A stretch of DNA of 40,721 nt from a virus: positions 1-40,721 of IMG/VR virus record IMGVR_UViG_3300025009_000224. One strand, 5' to 3'. Shown here piece after piece: positions 30,893 through 38,322 of the stretch (its first letter is position 1; each line of letters opens with the position of its first letter). The notes under the pieces are model-generated. The model was not told where the DNA came from. It did not search any database and saw only the letters and a list, made by a program, of their open reading frames with translations. Both the position numbers and the translations under genes were made by a program.

Positions 30893-31159
30893 ATGAATTT
30901 AACAAGCGAGAATTTAATTAATTGTTTTGAAATGGCTAAGGCAAAAAGTATGAATTATGTGGCAGTTCTTATTGAGATGGAAGGTTTTGATAGGCCAGAG
31001 GTAATTATTAATCCACTTTTAAATTTTGATAAAAAATTCAAATATTATCTCGATGCCTATGATGAGAATTTAAATCATAAACACGCTCCAGGAATTAAGA
31101 TTGTTGGTTTTACGTATAGTAATAATTTTGAAGATATTGAATTTGAATTAATGCTGTAA
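30893..31159 (+). CDS. conserved phage hypothetical protein, 88 aa
   Basis: It follows AGGAGGAATCAAA. The core VAVLIEMEGFDRPEVIINP, then KFKYYLDAYDENL and IKIVGFTYS, matches a small family recurrent in Clostridium and Bacillus phages. No function is known. Confidence 0.78.
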   Translation: MNLTSENLINCFEMAKAKSMNYVAVLIEMEGFDRPEVIINPLLNFDKKFKYYLDAYDENLNHKHAPGIKIVGFTYSNNFEDIEFELML

Positions 31160-31171
31160 AGGAGGTAAACT

Positions 31172-31555
31172 GTGGAACTAAATATAAAAACCTTAGAACA
31201 TGAAACTATAGTTTGGGCATGTGCATATAATGAAGATAATAATTATGATTATTCGCATTTAAAACAATTACCAATACGAGGAATGATTCTGGATAAATAT
31301 AAGGCAGAAATTGATAAACCAAAATATAGTAGTTGGGTATTCGCTCCAATTAATAAAAAAGGTGAAATGATTAAAAGCAAGGTAGTGGATGTGTATTCTA
31401 GACACTATGCAAATACATATGAGGAATGTGTTGAAGTCTATAATGGATTAGTTCAAATGAGAATTGATAGATTGAATGAGATTATTACTGAGTGTGAAAC
31501 GCATAAAATAAAACTTAATAAAGTAAGCAGTTATTTTAAGGAGGTGATAAATTGA
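31172..31555 (+). CDS. hypothetical protein, 127 aa, GTG start
   Basis: GTG 31172 follows AAAGGAGGT. Alpha/beta with a central SSWVFAPINKKGEM segment and a long C-terminal helix. It overlaps the next gene by four bases (TTGA). Confidence 0.75.
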   Translation: MELNIKTLEHETIVWACAYNEDNNYDYSHLKQLPIRGMILDKYKAEIDKPKYSSWVFAPINKKGEMIKSKVVDVYSRHYANTYEECVEVYNGLVQMRIDRLNEIITECETHKIKLNKVSSYFKEVIN

Positions 31556-31728
31556 GAAAAGTAAGATTCCTCAAAGACTTTAATTCATTTAAGAAAGATA
31601 CGTATCGAGTTATTATGGAAGAAACTGCATTGCATTATCGCATTCAAGTTAATTTAGATGGTGATAAGTTGTATTGGATTCATAAGTCAGATTGTGAGGA
31701 TATTTATCAAGTAGTAGAGAGGAGTTAG
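31552..31728 (+). CDS. hypothetical protein, 58 aa, TTG start
   Basis: TTG 31552 follows AAGGAGGTGAT, a near-perfect site, and overlaps the previous stop. Basic beta-rich product (RKVRFLKDFNSFKKDTYRV). Its end holds GAGAGGAG for the next gene. Function unknown. Confidence 0.68.
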   Translation: MRKVRFLKDFNSFKKDTYRVIMEETALHYRIQVNLDGDKLYWIHKSDCEDIYQVVERS

Positions 31729-31737
31729 ATATTAAAA

Positions 31738-32064
31738 GTGAAAAGAGAATTCATTGGTGTGGGTATGAAAGTAATACCTCATTCAAAAAGTTATGGTGGT
31801 TTAAAAAATAGTTCTATTTGGCAAAGTGCAAAAAATAAGAATCAACCGTATCTATTTGTTTCTAGAATTCAAAGTGATAAAATTATTCTAAACGATGACA
31901 TTGATGATGAGTTTGGCGATTTCTTCCTACCAGAAGATTTTGAACCATACATAGAAGAAAGAGAGAGTGTTAAAATGAGCAATTATAATAAAGGTGATCT
32001 AGTTCGGGTGGTTGATGGTAGTTATTCTCTGACAATTGAGATTTTCGTCATTCCTATGGAGTAG
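31738..32064 (+). CDS. two-module protein, second module broken by an apparent frameshift
   Basis: GTG 31738 follows GAGAGGAG. Residues 1-75 (VGMKVIPHSKSYGGL, YLFVSRIQ, FFLPEDFEPY) form a conserved-looking small beta domain. From residue 80 a KOW-like domain begins (NYNKGDLVRVVDGSYSLTIE) and ends abruptly in IFVIPME. In the neighbouring frame from 32040 the text DFRHSYGVELTGRDFEIL continues that domain naturally. One missing base at about 32040 would explain this. The second module may also be started separately at ATG 31975. Confidence 0.7.
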   Translation: MKREFIGVGMKVIPHSKSYGGLKNSSIWQSAKNKNQPYLFVSRIQSDKIILNDDIDDEFGDFFLPEDFEPYIEERESVKMSNYNKGDLVRVVDGSYSLTIEIFVIPME

Positions 32065-32066
32065 AA

Positions 32067-32339
32067 TTGACAGGTAGGGATTTTGAAATATTACATACAG
32101 AATTAAAACTACCATCAACAGATAAAGATCAATTCAATACCATGATTTTAAAAGCAAAAGATATTGGTCAGATCGTGTATACTCAAGAACGAATGGTTAA
32201 ACCAGTCGAAAAAGTAGTGCCAGAAGTTGAAAATGTTATTCAAAATATTACAATTAATATTACAATTGATTCAAAAACAGATATTAATGATTTTGTGAAA
32301 GAATTGTCATCAAAAATGAAGAATTTAGGCAATTATTAG
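32067..32339 (+). CDS. C-terminal part of the preceding KOW-like gene
   Basis: The frame is open from 32040. The TTG at 32067 has no ribosome binding site. The start of its product, LTGRDFEILHTELKLPS, is the expected continuation of SYSLTIE in small KOW-like phage proteins. It is followed by an Ile/Val-rich linker and a helix (DINDFVKELSSKMKNLG). I read it as the rest of the upstream gene rather than an independent one. Confidence 0.6.
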   Translation: MTGRDFEILHTELKLPSTDKDQFNTMILKAKDIGQIVYTQERMVKPVEKVVPEVENVIQNITINITIDSKTDINDFVKELSSKMKNLGNY

Positions 32340-32456
32340 ACCCTCAAGAAATTTTCATTTTATGGGGTTATGCTTAAAATGACCATAAACTCAAATTTTC
32401 AATAAAATCAGTAAAATAGTCCTGTAACTGTTGCTACATAAGGGTTTGTGGTCATT
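32340..32456 (+). ncRNA. putative conserved structured RNA element, copy B
   Basis: Arms 32378-32392 and 32442-32456 pair over 15 bases with two G-U pairs around a 49-base loop. The stretch TTGCTACATAAGGG plus the start of the right arm matches copy A in 18 of 21 positions, with stem changes that keep pairing. Upstream, CATTTTA (32356-32362) can pair with TAAAATG (32375-32381), which overlaps the left arm by four bases, so the two helices compete. ACCC at 32340-32343 can pair with the GGGGT loop of that hairpin. No U-run follows. Confidence 0.5.
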
Positions 32457-32474
32457 AAATAGGCGTAAATAATT

Positions 32475-32543
32475 ATGTTATATATGCTATCCTTTAAAAG
32501 TGGAATTTTATTTGGTTTGGTTTTTATTAGAAGTAAGAAATAA
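32475..32543 (+). CDS. possible membrane peptide, 22 aa
   Basis: ATG 32475 opens a 22-codon frame with a hydrophobic core (GILFGLVFI) and a basic end (RSKK). The upstream site (AGGCG) is weak, and it ends just before the -35 of the next promoter. Could be chance. Confidence 0.2.
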   Translation: MLYMLSFKSGILFGLVFIRSKK

Positions 32544-32549
32544 AATATG

Positions 32550-32578
32550 TTGACATGGAGATTTGATTATGTTATAAT
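32550..32578 (+). promoter_or_regulatory. strong vegetative promoter for the replication operon
   Basis: TTGACA (32550-32555) and TATAAT (32573-32578) are 17 bases apart, with TGT in front of the -10 (extended). The upstream AGTAAGAAATAAAATATG recalls that of the promoter at 23008. The downstream TATTAAGTGG recalls 29654. Confidence 0.82.
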
Positions 32579-32626
32579 TATTAAGTGGTTAAAAATAAAT
32601 AATATTTTAGAGAAAGGATTGATTGG

Positions 32627-32701
32627 TTGAAAAACAAAGGTAACTGTTGGAAACCTGTTAAGAAAAATAAATCTCCACCTTCTTTCAATATATTTTTATA
32701 A
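32627..32701 (+). CDS. leader peptide, 24 aa
   Basis: TTG 32627 lies eight bases after AGAAAGGA, shortly downstream of the promoter. The product starts MKNKGNCWKPVKKNK and ends SPPSFNIFL; it is basic with adjacent Cys and Trp. Codons 18-22 overlap the left arm of a hairpin whose right arm is the ribosome binding site of the next gene. This fits a regulatory leader rather than a working protein. Confidence 0.55.
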   Translation: MKNKGNCWKPVKKNKSPPSFNIFL

Positions 32702-32751
32702 GATCATGTGCATTAAATAATTAAATAATAAAATAAATTATTGAAAGAAGG
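32678..32751 (+). promoter_or_regulatory. hairpin that can hide the ribosome binding site of the ssDNA-binding-like gene
   Basis: CCTTCTTTCAATA (32678-32690) is the perfect complement of TATTGAAAGAAGG (32739-32751), with further AT pairs inside. The right arm is the ribosome binding site of ATG 32762 and the left arm lies inside the leader peptide frame. A ribosome on the leader would open the hairpin and allow translation of the next gene. Confidence 0.55.
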
Positions 32752-32761
32752 AATACATAAT

Positions 32762-33961
32762 ATGGCAAAGAAAGAAGATAAAAAACCACTAAAAAAAGGG
32801 CAATCATCGTTTCAATTAATCGGAGAAGCTAAACTATCAGACTTTACATTTAAAATGGATGAGACTACTACAAAATCTGATTGGGTTTGGAATAAACTAA
32901 ATCTTGGGGTGGATTGTGGTGGTGGCAATGTTGTCTATGCTGACTTAATGGGTGGATATGGTTCTGAAAGAGATAATATTCTCTATGTGCACGGTGTAAA
33001 AAAGAATGATAAAGATAAAGATGTTGACGATTATAAAAATCAGTTTACAATTGCTTGGGAAGATAGATTTGACGAAGAAATTCTTGAAACTATCGGCAAT
33101 CAATGTTTTATTACAGTTGGACTAGAAAAGGATATTAAAGAAAAAACATTTGCAAAAACTTTCTTATCACCATATGATGCCATTGAATATATACAAGAAC
33201 ATCTGAAAAACGGAATGGTTGTTAATATTAAAGGTGACTACGTATACAAAACATATCAAGACTCAACTCAGGCGGTAAAAGAAATTACGAGTATATTTTT
33301 ATCAAAGGTTGATGATCCATCAAAATACAAAGCAGTATTCACCCAAACCATTCTTCTTGATAAAGATAGTGTTGGTAAACTAGATAAAGAAAAAGCTATT
33401 TACCCTATCTATGCTAAGGTTGTAGATTATGTAAAAGAATATGATGGCAAGTTGGTAAAACAAAATATCGCATTTGATAAAATATTTGAACTTGAAGTGG
33501 ATAAAGTTAAACCAGAAAATACTAAGAAATTCCTTGATAAAGTTTTAAAAGTAAAGAAAGATATCACAGAAGTTACTATTGAGGGAGATATTATTGAAGG
33601 TCAATCTTTAGTTAATATCACTGAGTCAGATATTCCTGCTGACATCATGGAACTTATTGATATGGGTGCTTATACTATGGAAGACGCTATTAATAAACTA
33701 GCCGTAGGTGGAAGTAAGGAAAAGAAAATGGTGATTCGTAGACCTGCAATCAAAATGGTTGGAGAAGATGACAATAAAAAACCTATAATTCTAAAAACAG
33801 AAGGTCAATATAAGGATGAGGACTTACTTTTTGACTTCATGATTAAAAAAGAAGAGTCAGAAGAAAGCGATGCAGAAAACAATGAAGAAGAGGAAAAAGA
33901 CGAAGAAGATTTGTCTTGGATGGATGCATTAGATGAAGAAAACGGAGAAAATCAAGAGTAA
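32762..33961 (+). CDS. putative single-stranded DNA-binding protein
   Basis: The 399-aa product starts at ATG 32762 (AGAAGG upstream); an in-frame TTG at 32741 lies inside the ribosome binding site. A Lys-rich start leads to a long beta-rich domain (GEAKLSDFTFKM, LNLGVDCGGGNVVYADL) and a strongly acidic tail of about 45 residues ending EEDLSWMDALDEENGENQE. A large beta domain with an acidic C-terminal tail, placed first in a replication operon just before a RecA-like ATPase, suggests an SSB-type protein. I do not recognise a specific family. Its DLSWMD motif recurs at the C-terminus of the RecB-like nuclease. Confidence 0.55.
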   Translation: MAKKEDKKPLKKGQSSFQLIGEAKLSDFTFKMDETTTKSDWVWNKLNLGVDCGGGNVVYADLMGGYGSERDNILYVHGVKKNDKDKDVDDYKNQFTIAWEDRFDEEILETIGNQCFITVGLEKDIKEKTFAKTFLSPYDAIEYIQEHLKNGMVVNIKGDYVYKTYQDSTQAVKEITSIFLSKVDDPSKYKAVFTQTILLDKDSVGKLDKEKAIYPIYAKVVDYVKEYDGKLVKQNIAFDKIFELEVDKVKPENTKKFLDKVLKVKKDITEVTIEGDIIEGQSLVNITESDIPADIMELIDMGAYTMEDAINKLAVGGSKEKKMVIRRPAIKMVGEDDNKKPIILKTEGQYKDEDLLFDFMIKKEESEESDAENNEEEEKDEEDLSWMDALDEENGENQE

Positions 33962-33980
33962 TAATCGAGAGTAATAAACA

Positions 33981-34008
33981 AAGGAGAGGGAGTTAAACCT
34001 CTCTCCTT
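33981..34008 (+). other. intergenic hairpin with SD-like arm, copy 1
   Basis: AAGGAGAGGG (33981-33990) pairs with CTCTCTCCTT (33999-34008) with one G-U pair and an eight-base loop holding TTAA. No U-run follows. A similar hairpin lies in the next intergenic gap (35196-35218). Possible mRNA processing or stability element, or decoy ribosome site. Confidence 0.5.
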
Positions 34009-34046
34009 ACCAATGAAAATAAAATAGTTGAAAGAAGGTAAACTTT

Positions 34047-35186
34047 TTGGCAGAGAGAAAATTTGGTAAGAAGAACATTATTAAGGTAGATCCTTTAGCA
34101 TATAACTTAGGTTTAATTGGACTAAGTGGTATTGGTAAAACCACACTCGCAAAAGAGGTGTGTGAGGAACTCGTAGGAGAAGATGGTTATATTATTGCCA
34201 ACGTAGGTAGAGAGGATGGAATTGATGCAATCGCTGGTGCGATATATGAGGATATTCCAGATTGGGATACTTTTGAGGAATTTACAACAGATATCATAGA
34301 AAATAAGTTAACAGATTATAAGGATTTAAAGGTTATAGTATGGGATACCATTGATGAATTAATTCGCATTGCAGAACCAGAGGCTATTAGACTTTCTAAT
34401 AAAGATCAATACGGAAAAAAAGACCCTAAGATTGTTAAGACAATTAATGGAGCTTGGGGTGGTTTTGGTAAAGGTGAAATATATACTATTGACATGATTA
34501 TGGGGGTACTATGGGAGTTAAAAAGAGTTGGAGTGGCTATGTTTTTAGTTGGTCATACAAAAGAAAGAACAATGACAGATGCAGTATCAGGTACTGAGTA
34601 CAATATTATTACAACGAATATGCAACTTAATTATTTTACTGCACTAAAAACAAAATTACATATTCTTGGTGTAGCAAGCATTGATAGAGAAATTGTTATG
34701 GAAAAGACTGGCAAGAAAGATTTAGCAGGGAAAGACAAAATTAAAGGTCATGTAAAAAATGAAAGTAGGAAAATTACTTTCAGAGATGACAATTTTAATG
34801 TAGATTCAAAATCAAGATTTTCTGAAATCATAGATTCAATTGAGTTTAATTCATCAGATTTTATCAAAGCTGTTGAGGATGCCATTAAAATTGAACACGA
34901 TAAACAATCTGGAAATAAGTCAATTGAAGAAACAAAAGTAGAACAAGCAGTAGAAAAAGATAAGGTTGTAGAAAAAAATGTCTCTGAAAAGAAAGAAGAA
35001 CTTGCAGGTTTAGAAGTAGAAAAACTTGTAGCAATGATTACTAGTTTTGTAAAAATAAACAAATCAAATTCTGAAATTTTAAAACCACTGCTCCTAAAAA
35101 GTAAAGAGTTAGGATATGTAAACCCTACAAAAGTTGATAATTTAGAACATGCAAATATATTATTTGATTTGATAGATGGTAAATAA
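34047..35186 (+). CDS. Sak4-like RecA-family recombination ATPase
   Basis: 379 aa from TTG 34047, after GAAAGAAGG. Walker A is GLSGIGKT (25-32) and Walker B is VIVWDTID (Asp101). VGHTKE follows in the sensor position. The compact RecA core of about 240 residues matches the Sak4 group of phage single-strand annealing/RecA-like proteins. A Lys/Glu-rich linker (about 285-325) leads to a small C-terminal helical domain. Placement after an SSB-like gene fits the way Sak4 proteins pair with SSB. Confidence 0.78.
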   Translation: MAERKFGKKNIIKVDPLAYNLGLIGLSGIGKTTLAKEVCEELVGEDGYIIANVGREDGIDAIAGAIYEDIPDWDTFEEFTTDIIENKLTDYKDLKVIVWDTIDELIRIAEPEAIRLSNKDQYGKKDPKIVKTINGAWGGFGKGEIYTIDMIMGVLWELKRVGVAMFLVGHTKERTMTDAVSGTEYNIITTNMQLNYFTALKTKLHILGVASIDREIVMEKTGKKDLAGKDKIKGHVKNESRKITFRDDNFNVDSKSRFSEIIDSIEFNSSDFIKAVEDAIKIEHDKQSGNKSIEETKVEQAVEKDKVVEKNVSEKKEELAGLEVEKLVAMITSFVKINKSNSEILKPLLLKSKELGYVNPTKVDNLEHANILFDLIDGK

Positions 35187-35195
35187 ATAATAAAT

Positions 35196-35218
35196 GGGAG
35201 GGAATTAATTTTCCTCCC
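35196..35218 (+). other. intergenic hairpin with SD-like arm, copy 2
   Basis: GGGAGGGAA (35196-35204) pairs with TTTCCTCCC (35210-35218) with one G-U pair and a five-base loop. It closely resembles the hairpin at 33981 in purine-rich left arm, TTAA near the loop and position between two replication genes. No U-run follows. Confidence 0.5.
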
Positions 35219-35245
35219 TAAACTTACAATTAGAGGTGAGAGAGT

Positions 35246-35701
35246 ATGACTGTTAAACCTAGAAAAGACCAAGATTGGATTGATCTTTATGAGTATGTTA
35301 AAAAAGAAATTATGGAATATACTCCTGATATAAAATTACCAAAGTATATAATATTAAGATTAAAAGGTCTTGCGTCAGGGCAATTCCTAGCAAACAAGAA
35401 GCAAACTCCTATGTGTAGTTATGAATTTAAAACTATTTTATATACTTTTAAGTTATGTAGACCAAATATATTAGTCGGTTTTAGAACCAATAATACCAAG
35501 TTTACAGATGAAAAGCACAAATTCAATTATGCAATGGTTATTATCGAAGGAAATATTAATGATATGGTAATAAGATTAAGAAATGCTGAAAATGCAAAAA
35601 CAAAAGCTGAGAATATAGATATGGAAAATATTTATCATGAGGGAGCAGAATATCAACCTAAGACTAAAAAACTAAGTTACACATTAGAAGATTTATGGTA
35701 A
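35246..35701 (+). CDS. hypothetical protein of the replication operon, 151 aa
   Basis: It follows AGAGGTGAGAGAGT. Basic, alpha/beta, with an N-terminal helical part (DWIDLYEYVKKEIMEY) and a C-terminal YTLEDLW. No catalytic motif. Position between the RecA-like ATPase and the DnaB-type helicase suggests a replication accessory such as a loader, but nothing in the sequence proves it. Confidence 0.75.
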   Translation: MTVKPRKDQDWIDLYEYVKKEIMEYTPDIKLPKYIILRLKGLASGQFLANKKQTPMCSYEFKTILYTFKLCRPNILVGFRTNNTKFTDEKHKFNYAMVIIEGNINDMVIRLRNAENAKTKAENIDMENIYHEGAEYQPKTKKLSYTLEDLW

Positions 35702-35709
35702 AAAGGTAG

Positions 35710-37230
35710 GTGACAACTATTACTCAAACTAACAAGACAAAAGATACAAAGTTAACTCCATTTGAAGAGGAATTATTAAAATCAAGTAAGAAAATAAGAG
35801 AATACAAAAAAGCATGTGAAGCAAACATAGTGAGTATCCTTTGGAAAAACCATGATCTGTATTATACATACGATAATTTAAAACTTGCAAATTTTACAGA
35901 AAATGTTTGGAAGGTTTATTGGCAGATAGGTTACGACATAGTAATCAAAGAAAAAAAGCAAGTGCTTGACGACATAACTGTAGGACTATATCTAGAAAAG
36001 CACTTGAAGTTAAAAGAACAATATGAAAAATATAAAGGTTATGAAACAATTGAAAATGCAAAAGCATATGTGAAGACCGAAAATATGGATGGATATATTA
36101 ATGAACTTCATAAATGGAATGCTGTATTAGATTTATTAAAAAGAAAATTTCCTATTTTCGATAGAATTAGTGATTTTGTAGATATGACATCTGAACAAAT
36201 ATATGACGAGTTCGAAGCAGTATTGAATCATGTTTTTGTTAACGTTGAAGGTGATGATATTACCCATGATATTTCTGATGGTTTAGATGAATTAATCGAA
36301 GAACTAGATCAAGGAATGGCGGTAGGTTTACCTTTGCATAATACACCAACGCTAAATAAAGAAGTTGGCGGTAATCTTGAAGGAAATATTACTCTTGTCG
36401 GTGGACTTAGTGGTGTTGGTAAAACCGCACTTAGCAGGATTTTAATTCTTCCAAGTATATTAGAACATAAAGAAAAAATAGTCATAATGATAAACGAAGA
36501 AGGTAAAAAGAAATGGCAACGTGAATTTTTGGTTTGGGTAGCTAATAATATCTTCAAAGAAGATTTACAAAAATATATCGTCCGAGATGGTAGATATAAA
36601 CCAGAAGTAAAAGCACTACTTAAGAAATGTTCTGAATGGGTTAAGCAATATAAAAACACAATTATACTAAAACCATTCACTCAATATACTACAGCGAAGG
36701 CTATTAAAACAATAAAAAAGTATGCTAGTATGGGTGTAAAATACTTCATGTTAGATACATATAAAGCAGATTCTAAGGCATCAAGCAGTGAGTCATTTTG
36801 GTTCAGTATGCAACAAAATATGGTTGAAATTAATGATGTGATTAAATCAGAAGCGAAGAATGTACATATTTGGATTACATTTCAATTAAGTAAAGGTAGT
36901 TCAAAACAAAGATACTATGATCAAGACAATATAGGTATGGCAAAGAATATTATTGACGTTGCATCAACTTGTTTGATGATTAGAAAGGTATTTGAAGATG
37001 AAATAGAGGGAGGTAAGCGCGAGTTAGATGTTTACAGGAAAGAAAAAAGACAAGGTAATACCGAATCACAAATTCCTGTAAAATTAAAGAAAGGTAAAAA
37101 CTATCAGATTATATTTATTGTTAAGAATCGCGAAGGTAGTACAAATGATTATCAGATCGTTGTGGAGCACGACCTTTCAAGAAACACATACAAAGAGGTT
37201 GGTTATACAGTAGTTCCAGTAGATTTCTAA
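35710..37230 (+). CDS. DnaB-type replicative helicase
   Basis: 506 aa from GTG 35710. An N-terminal helical domain (about 1-180) is followed by a RecA-like helicase core with Walker A GGLSGVGKT (231-239). The loop MINEEGKKKWQRE carries the catalytic Glu of H1a. Walker B is YFMLDTYK, and QLSKGS follows at the H3 region. The C-terminal strands NREG and VEHDLSRNTY resemble DnaB family ends. It unwinds DNA at the fork with the primase encoded next. Confidence 0.85.
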   Translation: MTTITQTNKTKDTKLTPFEEELLKSSKKIREYKKACEANIVSILWKNHDLYYTYDNLKLANFTENVWKVYWQIGYDIVIKEKKQVLDDITVGLYLEKHLKLKEQYEKYKGYETIENAKAYVKTENMDGYINELHKWNAVLDLLKRKFPIFDRISDFVDMTSEQIYDEFEAVLNHVFVNVEGDDITHDISDGLDELIEELDQGMAVGLPLHNTPTLNKEVGGNLEGNITLVGGLSGVGKTALSRILILPSILEHKEKIVIMINEEGKKKWQREFLVWVANNIFKEDLQKYIVRDGRYKPEVKALLKKCSEWVKQYKNTIILKPFTQYTTAKAIKTIKKYASMGVKYFMLDTYKADSKASSSESFWFSMQQNMVEINDVIKSEAKNVHIWITFQLSKGSSKQRYYDQDNIGMAKNIIDVASTCLMIRKVFEDEIEGGKRELDVYRKEKRQGNTESQIPVKLKKGKNYQIIFIVKNREGSTNDYQIVVEHDLSRNTYKEVGYTVVPVDF

Positions 37231-37245
37231 AAAGGGGATGGTGAT

Positions 37246-38313
37246 ATGACAGCAAATGAACTTATCCAGTACATTATTGATAATGACAAAATTTTAAATA
37301 TACTTGAAGACTTAGGTTGTCATCATCTTAAGGAATACGGCAAGGAATATAGGTGTGGATTACCTACTCATTCAAGCAAGGATGCTATTTCGATTAAAAA
37401 AGAAACGCTTAAAACTAAAGTATTTCAATCTAATAGTAATATTATTAGAGGCAATATATTTACACTATGTCAAACTATCAAAAATTATTCGTTTTCAGAA
37501 GCTAATAGATATATACACAATCTATTTGGCCTTGAATATAAATTCAAATTCAATAAAAAGAACGATACTGATTTTAAAGACCCATTAGAAATTTTCAAGA
37601 AGGTAAAAAAGAAAAAGTATACAGATATAAATAATTTAGATGTAATAAACGAAGACTGTTTGAGCGAGTATATACCATACATCCATATAGAATGGGTTAG
37701 AGAAGATGGTATTATGCCTTGGACATCAAAAGTATTTAATATTGGATATAGTGTAAATAAAAAGAGAATAGTTATTCCTCATCGGTATTGGAGTGGAGAA
37801 AAAAATGATTATGTAGGTGTTATAGGTAGAACAGTAATTAAAGAATGGGAGATGTTAGATATACCAAAATATTTCCCATTAAAAAACTTCCCTAAGAGCA
37901 TGAATATCTATGGACTACAAGAGAATTATCAAACCATACAAGAAACAGGATATTGTGTTCTGTACGAGGCAGAAAAGAGCGTTTTAAAGCGTCATAGTAG
38001 GAATGATGGTACTGGTGTTGCTGTGTGTTGTCATGATATCTCAGATGAACAGGTAAAGATCCTAATTGGGTTAAATGTTGATGTAGTTATTGCTTTTGAT
38101 AAGGGAATTTCAATAGAACATATAAGAAGTGCCTGTGATCGTTTTTATGGTATTAGGACTGTATATTACATATATGATAAATATGGTTTGCTTGAGGATA
38201 AGATGAGTCCTGCGGATACAACTAATCGTTTTTACAACTATTTGTTTAAATACAAAACTCTTTATGACGAAACGGAACATAAAACACATATGAAATATTT
38301 AGAAAGTAGGTAA
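37246..38313 (+). CDS. DnaG-type DNA primase
   Basis: 355 aa following AAAGGGGATGG. The N-terminal zinc-binding region is CHC2-like but irregular: Cys25, His26/27, Cys37 (CGLPTHSS) and His42. A Toprim domain follows, with Glu241 in VLYEAEKS (the usual Toprim Glu) and an acidic VVIAFDKG (Asp285). At this length it lacks the C-terminal helicase-binding domain of bacterial DnaG. It lays RNA primers for the polymerase encoded downstream. Confidence 0.8.
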   Translation: MTANELIQYIIDNDKILNILEDLGCHHLKEYGKEYRCGLPTHSSKDAISIKKETLKTKVFQSNSNIIRGNIFTLCQTIKNYSFSEANRYIHNLFGLEYKFKFNKKNDTDFKDPLEIFKKVKKKKYTDINNLDVINEDCLSEYIPYIHIEWVREDGIMPWTSKVFNIGYSVNKKRIVIPHRYWSGEKNDYVGVIGRTVIKEWEMLDIPKYFPLKNFPKSMNIYGLQENYQTIQETGYCVLYEAEKSVLKRHSRNDGTGVAVCCHDISDEQVKILIGLNVDVVIAFDKGISIEHIRSACDRFYGIRTVYYIYDKYGLLEDKMSPADTTNRFYNYLFKYKTLYDETEHKTHMKYLESR

Positions 38314-38322
38314 TCAATTTAA

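Noticed and set aside
34748-35272. Minus-strand open frame of 174 codons under the Sak4-like ATPase gene
   Set aside because: Shadow of the real gene: Ser/Phe/Leu-rich, no ribosome site, overlaps conserved coding sequence on the other strand.
36309-36680. Minus-strand open frame of 123 codons opposite the helicase
   Set aside because: Covers the Walker A coding region of the DnaB-type helicase; antisense shadow.
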